Source: Pseudoalteromonas holothuriae (GTDB lineage Bacteria > Pseudomonadota > Gammaproteobacteria > Enterobacterales > Alteromonadaceae). From it: a stretch of 64,000 nucleotides of DNA. Below, piece by piece: positions 53,089 through 61,587 of the stretch. The stretch's first letter is position 1, and every line of letters begins with the position of its first letter. The stretch spans positions 28,861 through 92,860 of the forward strand of contig NZ_CAMAPC010000019.1 of NCBI RefSeq assembly GCF_945859825.1, in the 5' to 3' direction. A program made the translations under genes and the position numbers. The notes beneath the pieces were generated by a model that was not told the DNA's origin, did not search any database, and saw only the letters and a program-made list of their open reading frames with translations.

Positions 53089-53106
53089 TGTGAGACTTTT
53101 CCTACA
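53089..53106. promoter_or_regulatory. Candidate GacA/UvrY binding box upstream of csrB
   Basis: TGTGAG-N6-CCTACA, against the consensus TGTAAG-N6-CTTACA: 10 of 12 fixed positions match. It lies about 160-175 bases before the inferred start of the CsrB-type RNA, close to the distance known for UvrY sites at csrB in E. coli. Confidence 0.6.
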
Positions 53107-53233
53107 TAAATGTGCGCTAAGGTGTTTTATGTTGTCGTTATTGGTAATCATTATCAAGTTAACTACTTGTAAAGTATAGCAATGTTTATTTTTACAATAT
53201 TGTTTCATTCAATAAATTACATTTATTTGCTTT

Positions 53234-53264
53234 TTGAAAGCCAATAACCGCGTAAACTTATTTG
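53234..53264 (+). promoter_or_regulatory. Possible promoter of csrB
   Basis: TTGAAA at about 53234-53239, followed by a weak AT-rich -10 region (CTTATTT) about 17-18 bases later. The RNA start is inferred near 53265. The -10 is poor, as expected for an activator-dependent promoter. Confidence 0.4.
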
Positions 53265-53656
53265 TGTCAGGAAGACAAAGCGATAGAGTTCGTTAGAAGG
53301 ATGATATGCAGAAGGACTAAACTGCATAAGCAAGGAGCGTAAAAGGAGCAAGGAATGACTTTGGAACTCACAGGGTGTGGGCACATATTAGGAAGATATG
53401 TACAAGGAAGATAGGATAAGCACAGGGTGTGCAGTTTAGGGAGCACTCAAGGTTGAGTGAAGTGGAAGCTTGGAAAGCAAATGGATAGTCACAGGGTGTG
53501 ACATAAGGATGACAGCAAGGAAGGTGCCCGGGTATGGCTTGGATGTATACCCGTTCAGGGGACGAAGAAAAAGGTGGCTTCACGCATAGGGTATGGAAAA
53601 CCCATCATGGATGTAGTCAGAACTAGGCGCGACTTATGTTGCGCCTTAGTTTTTTC
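53265..53656 (+). ncRNA. csrB: CsrB-type regulatory RNA (CsrA sponge)
   Basis: About 390 bases between the GNAT gene and the S66 peptidase. I count about 20 GGA motifs on the plus strand, many as AGGA or AAGGA, the sequence bound by CsrA. Three identical CACAGGGTGTG hairpins (53369, 53421 and 53490) expose GGG in the loop, and other GGA motifs sit in short stems such as GATATGT/ACATATT-type pairs. It ends in a strong terminator. No frame inside is convincing. E. coli csrB (369 bases) lies between syd and yqcC; the same syd-to-yqcC interval holds this RNA. It should titrate CsrA and so affect biofilm, motility and carbon storage (family knowledge). The exact 5' end is inferred. Confidence 0.88.
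53621..53656 (+). terminator. Terminator of csrB
   Basis: Stem GGCGC/GCGCC with outer AACT/AGTT pairs and one bulge (53621-53650), then a T6 run. It marks the 3' end of the RNA. Confidence 0.9.
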
Positions 53657-53714
53657 TAACGGTTTTAAACTGCTAGAAAAACATTTTAATTTCATATGTC
53701 GACACTTCTAGTAT

Positions 53715-54746
53715 TTATGCAAAGACTTCTTCTAACAACGTTAAATGACCCGATTGTGCGTCAACTGAACACTGTAAACCTAACGGTAAAATCATTTGAG
53801 GATCAGTATGGCCAAAATCTAAATTGGCAACAATAACGAGGTGTTGATTATTAAACTCTTCTTTGACAACACTTAATATAACGTTTTCCAATTCCACTTG
53901 TTCGGTATCGCTATAGTCGCGTGGGCGGCCAATCAACAAAGCATTGATCTTTTCAAATACCCCCATCACACCATAATTGCGCAGCCAGAAGCGGACATAG
54001 TCGACAGAAGGTTTTTCTTGTGAGGTCTCCAAAAAAAGTATCTTAGTGTGCCAAAAGCTTGGTGCAGGCCAATATTCAGTTCCTTTGAGCATTTCTAATA
54101 CTTCAATACAGCCACCAAATAATTGACCAATAACGCTTTTGGTGCCTTGTAGTACTTGTGGGCCGCGGCTTTTGATAAGTGGGTTACGCATTCCCGTATT
54201 TTCTAAATGCGCCCACTCGGGGTAACCATGGCTGTAGCTGTCAAATACCGGTAGTGCTCGAGACGCTGGGTTGGTTGTTAAAAAATTAAGTATGTAACTT
54301 TGGTATTGTGTATCAAAATTATGAAGCTGTGCAAACCCTGCCATCACCGACGGACCGTTGAACGTAACTAACCCGACTTGATTGAGCGTAGTTGTTAGGC
54401 TGGTGCTATCTGAGTAGCCCATAAAGAGTTTTGGATGTTGTGAAATGGCCTGCAAATCAAGGTACTTTAAAATTCTGGCACTATCACTCCCACCTATGGT
54501 GGCGATGATAGCGTCGATTTGGGGGTCTAAAAATGCTTTGTTAATATCGTTTGCCCGAAGCTTGGGATTGAGAAATAACTTATTTTCATCCATTGTAGCT
54601 GTTGGATACTCAACAATGTTAAACCCAAGCTCTGCGAGGTTATGTAACCCTTGCTGATAAATATGAGGAAAGACTGATGGGCCACCCCATGACGGTGATA
54701 CGATGGCTACAGTACTGCCAGCTTTGAGGCATTTAGATTTTTTCAT
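53715..54746 (-). CDS. S66-family serine peptidase (LD-carboxypeptidase/MccF-like)
   Basis: A 343-residue peptidase. Catalytic S112 sits in LFMGYSDSTSL. The C-terminal lobe carries the Glu region LFGGCIEVLEMLKGTEYW and the catalytic His in LDFGHTDPQMILPLG. The C-terminal position of the His and GGCIEVL motif favour MccF-like enzymes, which inactivate microcin C-type peptide-nucleotides; LdcA-type peptidoglycan recycling is the alternative. It is intracellular (no signal peptide). It interrupts the csrB-yqcC neighbourhood. Confidence 0.85.
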   Translation of the reverse strand: MKKSKCLKAGSTVAIVSPSWGGPSVFPHIYQQGLHNLAELGFNIVEYPTATMDENKLFLNPKLRANDINKAFLDPQIDAIIATIGGSDSARILKYLDLQAISQHPKLFMGYSDSTSLTTTLNQVGLVTFNGPSVMAGFAQLHNFDTQYQSYILNFLTTNPASRALPVFDSYSHGYPEWAHLENTGMRNPLIKSRGPQVLQGTKSVIGQLFGGCIEVLEMLKGTEYWPAPSFWHTKILFLETSQEKPSVDYVRFWLRNYGVMGVFEKINALLIGRPRDYSDTEQVELENVILSVVKEEFNNQHLVIVANLDFGHTDPQMILPLGLQCSVDAQSGHLTLLEEVFA

Positions 54747-54824
54747 TTACTGATGTCCTTCCATGAAGAAAAGATCAGCATAATTAATTATTAAGTATGT
54801 CTCAATAGATATTCTAGCGGCTTT

Positions 54825-55127
54825 TTAAGTTATACGGTATGGGGGAATATCAGCTTTGACGAGTCGATTATTTTCAAGGTATAACGTGCCATAGTAAACA
54901 CTTTCACCATCTGAACTAAATTCAAAAGTAAATTGGCTTTTTATACCTGGTTTGCCATTTCGCAGTATACCTAAACGACGTTGCTTGCAGGCAATACTCA
55001 ACATTTGAACTTGTAGCTTTTCAGCCTGATGCTGAGCATGCTCTTTAGCTGCTTCTGCGGCTTGCCTACTAGTCCAAAATAGTGCGATAACTGCCCCAAA
55101 TATGATTAAAAGCCAAAGTGTTGCCAT
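54825..55127 (-). CDS. DUF3301 family protein
   Basis: A 100-residue protein with one N-terminal membrane segment (LWLLIIFGAVIALFW) and a small beta-rich part: ACKQRRLGILRNGKPGIKSQFTFEFSSDGESVYYG, ending VKADIPPYRIT. This pattern is that of DUF3301. It starts right after the DUF3549 stop on the same strand, so the two are a unit. Function unknown. Confidence 0.8.
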   Translation of the reverse strand: MATLWLLIIFGAVIALFWTSRQAAEAAKEHAQHQAEKLQVQMLSIACKQRRLGILRNGKPGIKSQFTFEFSSDGESVYYGTLYLENNRLVKADIPPYRIT

Positions 55128-56156
55128 CTATGAAAATAACCTACCGATTGCGCGTGATAAATTGTCACTGCGATTGTCTGCTCTTAGAATACTTAAAACA
55201 TGTGGGCGCAGCTGTGGAATTGCAACTAAATCTGCAAAAATACTTGCAAATAAACCATCAATCTGATGATTGTTTGCTGCGCAATCTAAAAATTTAAAGA
55301 GTCGCTCTCGGTCTATAAACACCTCCCAACAGCGTCCTGCTAAGGTTAGTAAAAGATCAGCCTCATGGCGATATTCACAGCCAAGCAGAGTGTCAACACT
55401 TTGAGCTACAAGGCCTTGTGCTTTGCTACCTGAAATTGCTCGCAAGTTGCAGATAAGCGTATCAAGTTGTTGTTGTTCTATGGAGGTATTTATTGCTCTT
55501 TGTAGCTGCTCAGAAAAAGCCGTATCAATTTCAACGTGTTCCAGCATTGCGCTTAAAGGTTGCTTCACTTCCAATGGTAAAGACGGCCAAATTGTTTGTA
55601 AATTGATATTGTTTTGACCATGTTCTAAACGGTATGCAAAATCAGCTAGTCCTTGTATAGCTAAACTTTGCCAAGCATTACTTGGTAGCTTGCCTGCGAA
55701 ATATAATTCGCTGTATTCGTAGTATTGAGAAGCCGGTCGATTTAATTCTTTTTTTAGTAACGCATTAAACGCGGCAAGTTTATTTGCGTTAGGAGTAAAA
55801 ACATAGGGGTTATTATCAAGTTTTCCATCAGCATGCTCGCCTGTTAACTCTGTTCCAAGGGCTTCTAAAACCATGCTGGCAAAGTGATCTCTGCTGGCAA
55901 CAATTAATTTGCTTTGTTCATCTAGTGGAAACTTTAAAAACCAGACATAAGGGTCAACTGTTGCTTGATTATCCCAAAATTGAATCGCGATTAATGCATG
56001 GCTACCCAATGGATAAGGATAAGGGGTTTGAGTTGCTTCAATTTGCGCAAATTGCTGTTTATCTATTTTGGTTATCCTACGGCCTATATCATACACTCGC
56101 CACTGGGTGCCTGCTGTACTCAAAAGTTCGCCTAAAGTAGAAATTTGCGTTGTCAT
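55128..56156 (-). CDS. DUF3549 family protein
   Basis: A 342-residue cytoplasmic protein without a known activity. The N-terminus STLGELLSTAGTQWRVYDIGRRITKIDKQQFAQIE and a middle PYPYPLGSHALIAIQFW match DUF3549. The C-terminal half is helical. It is followed by DUF3301, and both lie next to yqcC in several related genera, to my knowledge. It may be a two-gene module of unknown role. Confidence 0.8.
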   Translation of the reverse strand: MTTQISTLGELLSTAGTQWRVYDIGRRITKIDKQQFAQIEATQTPYPYPLGSHALIAIQFWDNQATVDPYVWFLKFPLDEQSKLIVASRDHFASMVLEALGTELTGEHADGKLDNNPYVFTPNANKLAAFNALLKKELNRPASQYYEYSELYFAGKLPSNAWQSLAIQGLADFAYRLEHGQNNINLQTIWPSLPLEVKQPLSAMLEHVEIDTAFSEQLQRAINTSIEQQQLDTLICNLRAISGSKAQGLVAQSVDTLLGCEYRHEADLLLTLAGRCWEVFIDRERLFKFLDCAANNHQIDGLFASIFADLVAIPQLRPHVLSILRADNRSDNLSRAIGRLFS

Positions 56157-56283
56157 GATTTACTCACCAGATTGTTTTAGAGGGGGATTATACCTGTAAT
56201 TATGCCTGCTGATAAGCAAGCTATGGGTAAAGGCTGTGAGTTTAGGTATAATTGCAATAAATTTGATCATAAGAGTTTTAGTA

Positions 56284-56619
56284 ATGCCGAGTACATTACA
56301 TCAACATGTTTGCTTGTTATTGCAAGAACTGGAGCGGGCGCTTGGACGTGCACAACTTTGGCAGGCTGAGCCGGTAAATTCACAGTTGCTACGCTCCGCG
56401 GCGCCTTTTTGTTGCGACACACTGCGTTTTGAGCAATGGTTGCAGTTTGTGTTTATCCCAAAGATGTCTCGATTAGCTGAGCAAGAAGACCCATTGCCAA
56501 ATAATATTGCATTGGCCCCGATGGCAGAAATGACTTTATGCTCACACTCTAATTACGACAACGTACACGATGTTTTAGTGCGTCTAGATAACAGCTTAAC
56601 TAAAGGTGAAAAATGCTAG
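56284..56619 (+). CDS. yqcC: YqcC family protein
   Basis: About 111 residues, DUF446. The start ATG at 56284 is preferred because the preceding codons do not fit the family and E. coli YqcC has 109 residues. Key pattern: LLLQELERALGRAQLWQAEPV, then PFCCDTLRFEQWLQFVFIPKM, and NIALAPMAE. Function unknown. It overlaps truC by 7 bases, and the yqcC-truC-yqcA order is that of E. coli. Confidence 0.9.
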   Translation: MPSTLHQHVCLLLQELERALGRAQLWQAEPVNSQLLRSAAPFCCDTLRFEQWLQFVFIPKMSRLAEQEDPLPNNIALAPMAEMTLCSHSNYDNVHDVLVRLDNSLTKGEKC

Positions 56620-57347
56620 AGATTGTTTATCAAGACGAAAACTATGTCGCTATTAATAAGCCATCAGGGTTATTAGTACATCGCTCGTTTTTAGACAAGA
56701 GGGAAACGCAATTTGCAATGCAAATGTTACGAGATCAGCTTGGGCAACATGTATTTCCAGTGCATCGTTTAGACAGGCCTACATCAGGAGTACTATTGTT
56801 TGCGCTTAGCTCGCAAGCTGCGCGAGATATCAATCAAGTGTTTATAGATGGAAAAATTGAAAAACGTTATTTGGCTTTAGTTAGAGGGTTTGCACCAGAA
56901 TCAGTATTTGTGGATAAACCACTTAAAGAAGAACTTGATAAAATAGCCGATAAATTTGCTGATCAAAACAAAGCACCGCAAGAGGCGCAAACACAGTTTA
57001 ACTGCCTGTACCAAGCCAGTTTACCGATTGAGTTTGGCAAATATCCAAGTATTCGTTATTCATTGATTGAGTGCTTTCCAAAAACGGGACGAAAACATCA
57101 AATTCGCCGGCATTTAAATCATTTGTCCTATCCGATTATTGGTGATGTTAATCACGGTGATAACAAACATAACCATTTCTTTTACGAGTATTTTGGTGCG
57201 CAAAGGTTGATGTTGTTTGCAACTTCACTTAAGTTTGTTCATCCTTATACTCAACAAAACATTACAATCAGAGCTAACCTAGCGGCATCTATATTGTCGA
57301 TTTTCGAGCAATTAGGTTGGCCTACGACTCAGAAGGATTATGCTTAA
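56613..57347 (+). CDS. truC: tRNA pseudouridine(65) synthase TruC
   Basis: Modifies U65 in tRNA-Ile and tRNA-Asp. A 244-residue RluA-family enzyme without S4 domain. The catalytic D54 is in VHRLDRPTSG, the same number as in E. coli. Other core parts are YVAINKPSGLLVHRS and KTGRKHQIRRHLNHLSYPIIGD. It overlaps yqcC upstream and shares one base with the flavodoxin gene downstream. tRNA-Asp genes, one target, lie at the far end of this window. Confidence 0.95.
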   Translation: MLEIVYQDENYVAINKPSGLLVHRSFLDKRETQFAMQMLRDQLGQHVFPVHRLDRPTSGVLLFALSSQAARDINQVFIDGKIEKRYLALVRGFAPESVFVDKPLKEELDKIADKFADQNKAPQEAQTQFNCLYQASLPIEFGKYPSIRYSLIECFPKTGRKHQIRRHLNHLSYPIIGDVNHGDNKHNHFFYEYFGAQRLMLFATSLKFVHPYTQQNITIRANLAASILSIFEQLGWPTTQKDYA

Positions 57348-57790
57348 TGGCATCGGTATCTATATTTGTAGGTAGTATGTATGGCAATGCGGATAACTTG
57401 GCAATCGAGGTAAGAAATAAACTCACAAGCTTAGGGCATGACGCGGTTATTTGTGAGCAAGATACATTTGAGCAACTGCAAAGTGCGAAAAATATATTAT
57501 TTATAACCTCGACGACGGGATCGGGAGATTTGCCAGATAATATATTGCCGTTGTTTTTACAAATGCAAAGTCAATTTCCCATGCTTACAGATAAAAAGGT
57601 TGGCGTAATAGCTCTTGGAGACAGCAGCTATGGAGAAACGTTTTGTGGAGCAGGGCGACAAATAGATGCGTTGGCTCAGGAGCTGAATGCTACTTTACCA
57701 ATTGAACGTTTAGATATAGATGCTGGTGAGCACTTTGAAGCTTGGGAGCCAACCGCTCCTTGGTTAATGCGCTGGGTTGCTCATTTGTAA
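57347..57790 (+). CDS. yqcA: Flavodoxin YqcA (MioC-like)
   Basis: FMN-binding electron carrier of 147 residues. The start ATG overlaps the truC stop by one base; a longer frame from 57317 would cut into truC. FMN-phosphate loop VGSMYGNADN, aromatic-flanking TSTTGSGDLPDN and LGDSSYGETFCGAG are all intact. Partner oxidoreductase unknown. It closes the yqcC-truC-yqcA operon at a terminator. Confidence 0.93.
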   Translation: MASVSIFVGSMYGNADNLAIEVRNKLTSLGHDAVICEQDTFEQLQSAKNILFITSTTGSGDLPDNILPLFLQMQSQFPMLTDKKVGVIALGDSSYGETFCGAGRQIDALAQELNATLPIERLDIDAGEHFEAWEPTAPWLMRWVAHL

Positions 57791-57818
57791 AAAAGCGCCA
57801 TTAAGGCGCTTTTTTTAT
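57789..57818. terminator. Bidirectional terminator between yqcA and mltD
   Basis: AAAAGCGCC (57791-57799) pairs with GGCGCTTTT (57805-57813), with a T-run after it and an A-run before it. It ends both convergent operons. Confidence 0.88.
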
Positions 57819-59386
57819 GAACTTTTAACATCTACTTTTAATTTTAGTTTTTGTCCGGGATGTAAGTATTTTTGCCCTTCAAGTTCATTCCACTTTACTA
57901 TCTCTTTAATAGTCAGATTGAATTTTGATGCAATTCTGGCCAGTGAATCTCCACGTTTAACCTTATAAGTAATAGTGCGGTTACTGGTATTATTTACCAT
58001 TTTCGCACGTTGTGTTTGCTTATAAACGTTCAGCTTTTGTCCCAAACGTAAAATAGAATTGGGTTTAAGTTTGTTCCAGTTGGCTAATTGCTTAATAGTG
58101 ACATCGTACTCTCGACTGATATCCCACAATGTGTCTCCATTTGTCACGACATGAACCTTTTTAGTTCTAGTAGCATGAGTGATTGAGTTACGAACATTAG
58201 TTGGTAAGTGCTCGCTTTTAAATTCACCCTCGCTTAATGGAACAAGCAAGTTTTGGCCTATACGAATGATGTGTGAGTCTAACTTATTTAACGATTGAAT
58301 TGCATTGGTGCTGGTGGAAAACTTAGCTGCAATGACGGAGAGTGTATCGCCTTTTTTAACGGCATAATGTTGCCAGCGCAAGCGCTCTTTTATTGGCGTA
58401 GCTGCAAGCTTTTCTTTAAATACTGTTATTTTATCGACTGGTAGCAGCAATGAGTGTGGGCCATTAGGATCACTTGCCCAGCGATTAAATGCTGGATTGA
58501 GCCGGTAAAGCTCAGTTAAAGAAATACCAGCCATGTCAGCTGCAAATGCTAAGTCAATTTGTGAACCAATATCTACAGGCTCTACAACTTGCGCATTGAT
58601 AATTTTTTTCCAACTTACGTTAAACTCATCTTGGCGCTTTAATAGGTCTGATAGAGCTAATAGTTTAGGTACATATGCGGTTGTTTCTCTTGGTAAGTCA
58701 AGTGACCAAAAGTCTGTCGGTAAATGCTTTTTGCGGTTTTTCCTTATTGCTTTTAATAAACGCCCTTCGCCAGAATTATAGGCGGCTATTGCATTAAGCC
58801 AGTCACCCTCTAAGGTTTTATGCAGATAGCTTAAATAATCAAGTGCTGCGCGGGTTGATTGTACAATATCCCTGCGTCCGTCATACCACCAATTTTGCTT
58901 TAGATTAAATCGCTCTCCCGTTTTTGGCATAAACTGCCAAATGCCAGATGCACTACGGTGAGAGTAACCAAATGGGTCGAAAGCACTCTCTACGATAGGT
59001 AATAACGCAATTTCAATTGGCATTTGACGCTTTTCTACTTCTTCAACAATAAAGTATAAATAGGGTTCAGCACGTTTAGAAATACGGTCTAAGTAAGCTT
59101 GGTGACGCTGATAGTAATTTCGCTCTGAAACAACGGGCCTATTTTGAGGCACATTTATTGAGAGTTGGTAGCGAATACGTTCCCATACGTCGTCAAAGAC
59201 GGGGGGAGGTTCATCTGCTTCAATTGGTTCATGAATTGCGTTAAGCAAGGTATCACTGATCTGAGCAGGACTTGCATGATTGAGTCGTGATACTACTGGC
59301 TCTGTTGGCTTAGTGACATCTGGAATGGTTTGACAGCCGGTACTTAATAGGGCTATCAAGAGCAGGGAAATGGACAATTTATTCAT
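57815..59386 (-). CDS. mltD: Membrane-bound lytic murein transglycosylase D
   Basis: Outer-membrane lipoprotein that cleaves peptidoglycan glycan strands. Signal peptide with lipobox STGC. SLT domain with catalytic Glu in PIVESAFDPFGYSHRSASGIW and GIWQFMPKTGERFNL; NAIAAYNSGEGRL follows. Then three LysM domains: HYAVKKGDTLSVIAAKFSTS (about 345), KVHVVTNGDTLWDISREYDV (about 405) and ITYKVKRGDSLARIASKFNL (about 470). E. coli MltD has two, so this copy has one extra. It is upstream of gloB in the same order as E. coli. Confidence 0.95.
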   Translation of the reverse strand: MNKLSISLLLIALLSTGCQTIPDVTKPTEPVVSRLNHASPAQISDTLLNAIHEPIEADEPPPVFDDVWERIRYQLSINVPQNRPVVSERNYYQRHQAYLDRISKRAEPYLYFIVEEVEKRQMPIEIALLPIVESAFDPFGYSHRSASGIWQFMPKTGERFNLKQNWWYDGRRDIVQSTRAALDYLSYLHKTLEGDWLNAIAAYNSGEGRLLKAIRKNRKKHLPTDFWSLDLPRETTAYVPKLLALSDLLKRQDEFNVSWKKIINAQVVEPVDIGSQIDLAFAADMAGISLTELYRLNPAFNRWASDPNGPHSLLLPVDKITVFKEKLAATPIKERLRWQHYAVKKGDTLSVIAAKFSTSTNAIQSLNKLDSHIIRIGQNLLVPLSEGEFKSEHLPTNVRNSITHATRTKKVHVVTNGDTLWDISREYDVTIKQLANWNKLKPNSILRLGQKLNVYKQTQRAKMVNNTSNRTITYKVKRGDSLARIASKFNLTIKEIVKWNELEGQKYLHPGQKLKLKVDVKSS

Positions 59387-59472
59387 AGATAATTTTTCTG
59401 TTACTCGCGCAAAAACCGGACAATACTACCTGTTAAGTGGCTATATTAAAAGTGATTCATGTTCCCTGGAGA

Positions 59473-60240
59473 CTAAAACTTATCTTTCCAAACTCTCAGT
59501 GCTGCAAAAACTTGCCAAGGTTCAGATAGATTGCTTTTGATATGTTTAGGAATATACTCACTGATATGACTCAGGTTAGCGCGTAAAAAAGGATTAACAG
59601 CACGCTCTTTACCAAACGTGCTAGGCAGGGTAGGTAAGTTGTTACTTCTTCTAGAAGCTGCCCATTGCTTGTACTCACTAATATCTTGATTGTCAGGCTC
59701 AACGGCAGAGGCAAAAGCCAAATTTGCCATGGTGTACTCATGGGTACAATACATTAAGGTTTCATCTTTTAAAGGCGTAAATTTTTTGAGAGATTGCCAC
59801 ATTTGTTCTGCGTTACCTTCCATTAAACGGCCACACCCAGCACTAAATAGCGTATCGCCTGTAAAGCACAACTTGTGGTTTAAGTAGCAAATATGATCAA
59901 GTGTATGGCCCGGTGTTTCAATAACAGCTAATTCAATGTTGAATACCGTTATTGTATCACCTTCATATAATGGGTCAGTGATCCCATTATATGGAGAGTT
60001 TGCGGGGCCAAACACTCTCAGTTGAGGCGTAATCTCCTTTAGTGACGCTATGCCGGTTGTATGATCCCAGTGATGGTGAGTGACTAAAATTCCTTGTAAA
60101 CTTGCTTGGTTATCATTTAAAAACTTAACAACTGGTTCAGCTTGGCCGGGGTCAACTACCCATACTTGCTTTTGAGTTGTATCATGAATTGCCCAAATAT
60201 AATTATCATCAAATGCTTTTATTGGCTTGACTTGCACCAT
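59473..60240 (-). CDS. gloB: Hydroxyacylglutathione hydrolase (glyoxalase II)
   Basis: Hydrolyses S-lactoylglutathione to lactate and glutathione, completing methylglyoxal detoxification. Metallo-beta-lactamase fold with the binuclear site THHHWDHT, plus ETPGHTLDHI, FTGDTLFSAGCGR and MYCTHEYTMANL. The length of 255 residues is normal. It is divergent from the methyltransferase gene. Links to gshA, which makes the glutathione used here. Confidence 0.97.
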   Translation of the reverse strand: MVQVKPIKAFDDNYIWAIHDTTQKQVWVVDPGQAEPVVKFLNDNQASLQGILVTHHHWDHTTGIASLKEITPQLRVFGPANSPYNGITDPLYEGDTITVFNIELAVIETPGHTLDHICYLNHKLCFTGDTLFSAGCGRLMEGNAEQMWQSLKKFTPLKDETLMYCTHEYTMANLAFASAVEPDNQDISEYKQWAASRRSNNLPTLPSTFGKERAVNPFLRANLSHISEYIPKHIKSNLSEPWQVFAALRVWKDKF

Positions 60241-60292
60241 AGTTAATTGCTCTATAAAGTGAGTAATAGCATTAGTATAACGAGCAAACTAG

Positions 60293-61048
60293 ATGAAACC
60301 AGCCTTAAGTTTTCAACAAGGTCCAAAGCCGCTTGAATGGAAGGACTTTCCTCATGGCGAATATTTGCGTATCGGTATTGAAAAACGAGTAGGACAGTGG
60401 TTACCAAGAATGTTTGGCTATCATATGTTAAAACTAGGAAGCCTCAGCGGGCAAATAGATACCTCTAACAGTGCAATTAAGCACCAAGTTTGTGTATCTC
60501 CTTATGCACTTGGCCATGTTGGTGTAGTGGCTGAAATTGATGAATTGCCTTTTTCTGAGCACAGTGTCGATGCGTGCATATTGAGCCAATGTCTTGAGTA
60601 TCATTCCGACCCCCATCATATTTTGCGAGAGGCACATCGTACTTTGATCCCCGGTGGGTATATTGTTATTAGCGGCTTTAATCCATTTAGTTTGTGCGGT
60701 TTGGCAAACTTACTACCATTTAGTAAAGAAAAACTACCTTGGTCAGGGCGTTTTTTTACGCCATCACGAGTGAAAGATTGGTTAGATTTATTAGGCTTTG
60801 AGATTCTTGCTGATGAACGGTTTATTCATGCCTCACTTGCACGAGGGAGTCGACTATCACGATTTGCTCCTTGGCGACGATTTTGTCGACAATATTTAAA
60901 GCCAATGGGTAGCTGCTATATTTTAGTTGCGCGTAAGCGCGTTGCGCCACTGACTCCGATTAAGCCTAAGTGGCATGCCAGACCTAAATGGGCACCTGCT
61001 GTAAAAAGTGCGCGTTTAACACAAACACGCTCATCGGGTGATAAATAG
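60293..61048 (+). CDS. SAM-dependent methyltransferase (YafS-like)
   Basis: A 251-residue class I methyltransferase. The core includes VVAEIDELPFSEHSVDACILSQCLEYHSDPHHILREAHRTLIPGGYIVISGFNP, which covers motifs II-III and part of the SAM site; the usual glycine-rich motif I is degenerate (SGQID). The C-terminus is basic and proline-rich. Substrate unknown. Its place between gloB and rnhA matches E. coli yafS. Confidence 0.85.
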   Translation: MKPALSFQQGPKPLEWKDFPHGEYLRIGIEKRVGQWLPRMFGYHMLKLGSLSGQIDTSNSAIKHQVCVSPYALGHVGVVAEIDELPFSEHSVDACILSQCLEYHSDPHHILREAHRTLIPGGYIVISGFNPFSLCGLANLLPFSKEKLPWSGRFFTPSRVKDWLDLLGFEILADERFIHASLARGSRLSRFAPWRRFCRQYLKPMGSCYILVARKRVAPLTPIKPKWHARPKWAPAVKSARLTQTRSSGDK

Positions 61049-61052
61049 CGCG

Positions 61053-61517
61053 TTATACTTGATAGCCTTCATCTACCTCTAAAGAGTCGGATGAGGCTGC
61101 TTCACGGGCTAGGTCATCAACTAGTTCATTGTATTTATTACCACTGTGACCTTTTACCCATTTCCACTGTATGGTGTGTCGCTGACACGCGATGTCTAGC
61201 CTTTGCCAAAGATCAACGTTTTTGACGGGGGCTTTTGATGCGGTTTTCCAATTGCGCTTCTTCCAATTTGCTAACCAAGACTCAATGCCTTGTTTTACAT
61301 ACTGGCTATCGGTATATAGTACGATATCACAAGCTCTGTTCAGTGCTTCTAAAGCAATGATTGCTGCAAGCATCTCCATACGGTTGTTTGTGGTCAGTTG
61401 ATAGCCTTTAGATAATGTTTTTTCATGACTTTGATAGCGCATGTAAACGCCATAACCGCCGGGGCCTGGATTTCCAAGGCATGACCCATCAGTATAAATC
61501 TCTACGGTTTTTTGCAC
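61053..61517 (-). CDS. rnhA: Ribonuclease HI
   Basis: Degrades RNA in RNA-DNA hybrids. All four catalytic acids are present with E. coli numbering: D10 (YTDGSCLGNPG), E48 (NNRMEML), D70 (LYTDSQYV) and D134 (ELVDDLA). The basic handle KKRNWKT near residue 86-92 is intact. Length is 154 residues. It is divergent from dnaQ, as in E. coli, with 70 bases between for both promoters. Confidence 0.97.
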   Translation of the reverse strand: MQKTVEIYTDGSCLGNPGPGGYGVYMRYQSHEKTLSKGYQLTTNNRMEMLAAIIALEALNRACDIVLYTDSQYVKQGIESWLANWKKRNWKTASKAPVKNVDLWQRLDIACQRHTIQWKWVKGHSGNKYNELVDDLAREAASSDSLEVDEGYQV

Positions 61518-61587
61518 GAATAGCCCTGTTTTTATGTAGAATGTAATTATTAATGGCTAACGATAGCAAAGTTGGGCGACAGACGAT

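Noticed and set aside
53369..53500. CACAGGGTGTG repeated three times, possible CRISPR or iterons
   Set aside because: Spacing is uneven (52 and 69 bases), the unit is only 11 bases, and it fits hairpins of the CsrB-type RNA.
53368..53583. 71-residue minus-strand frame across the GGA-rich RNA
   Set aside because: Composition mirrors the GGA repeats (Ser/Pro/Cys-rich), with no domain; explained by the ncRNA.
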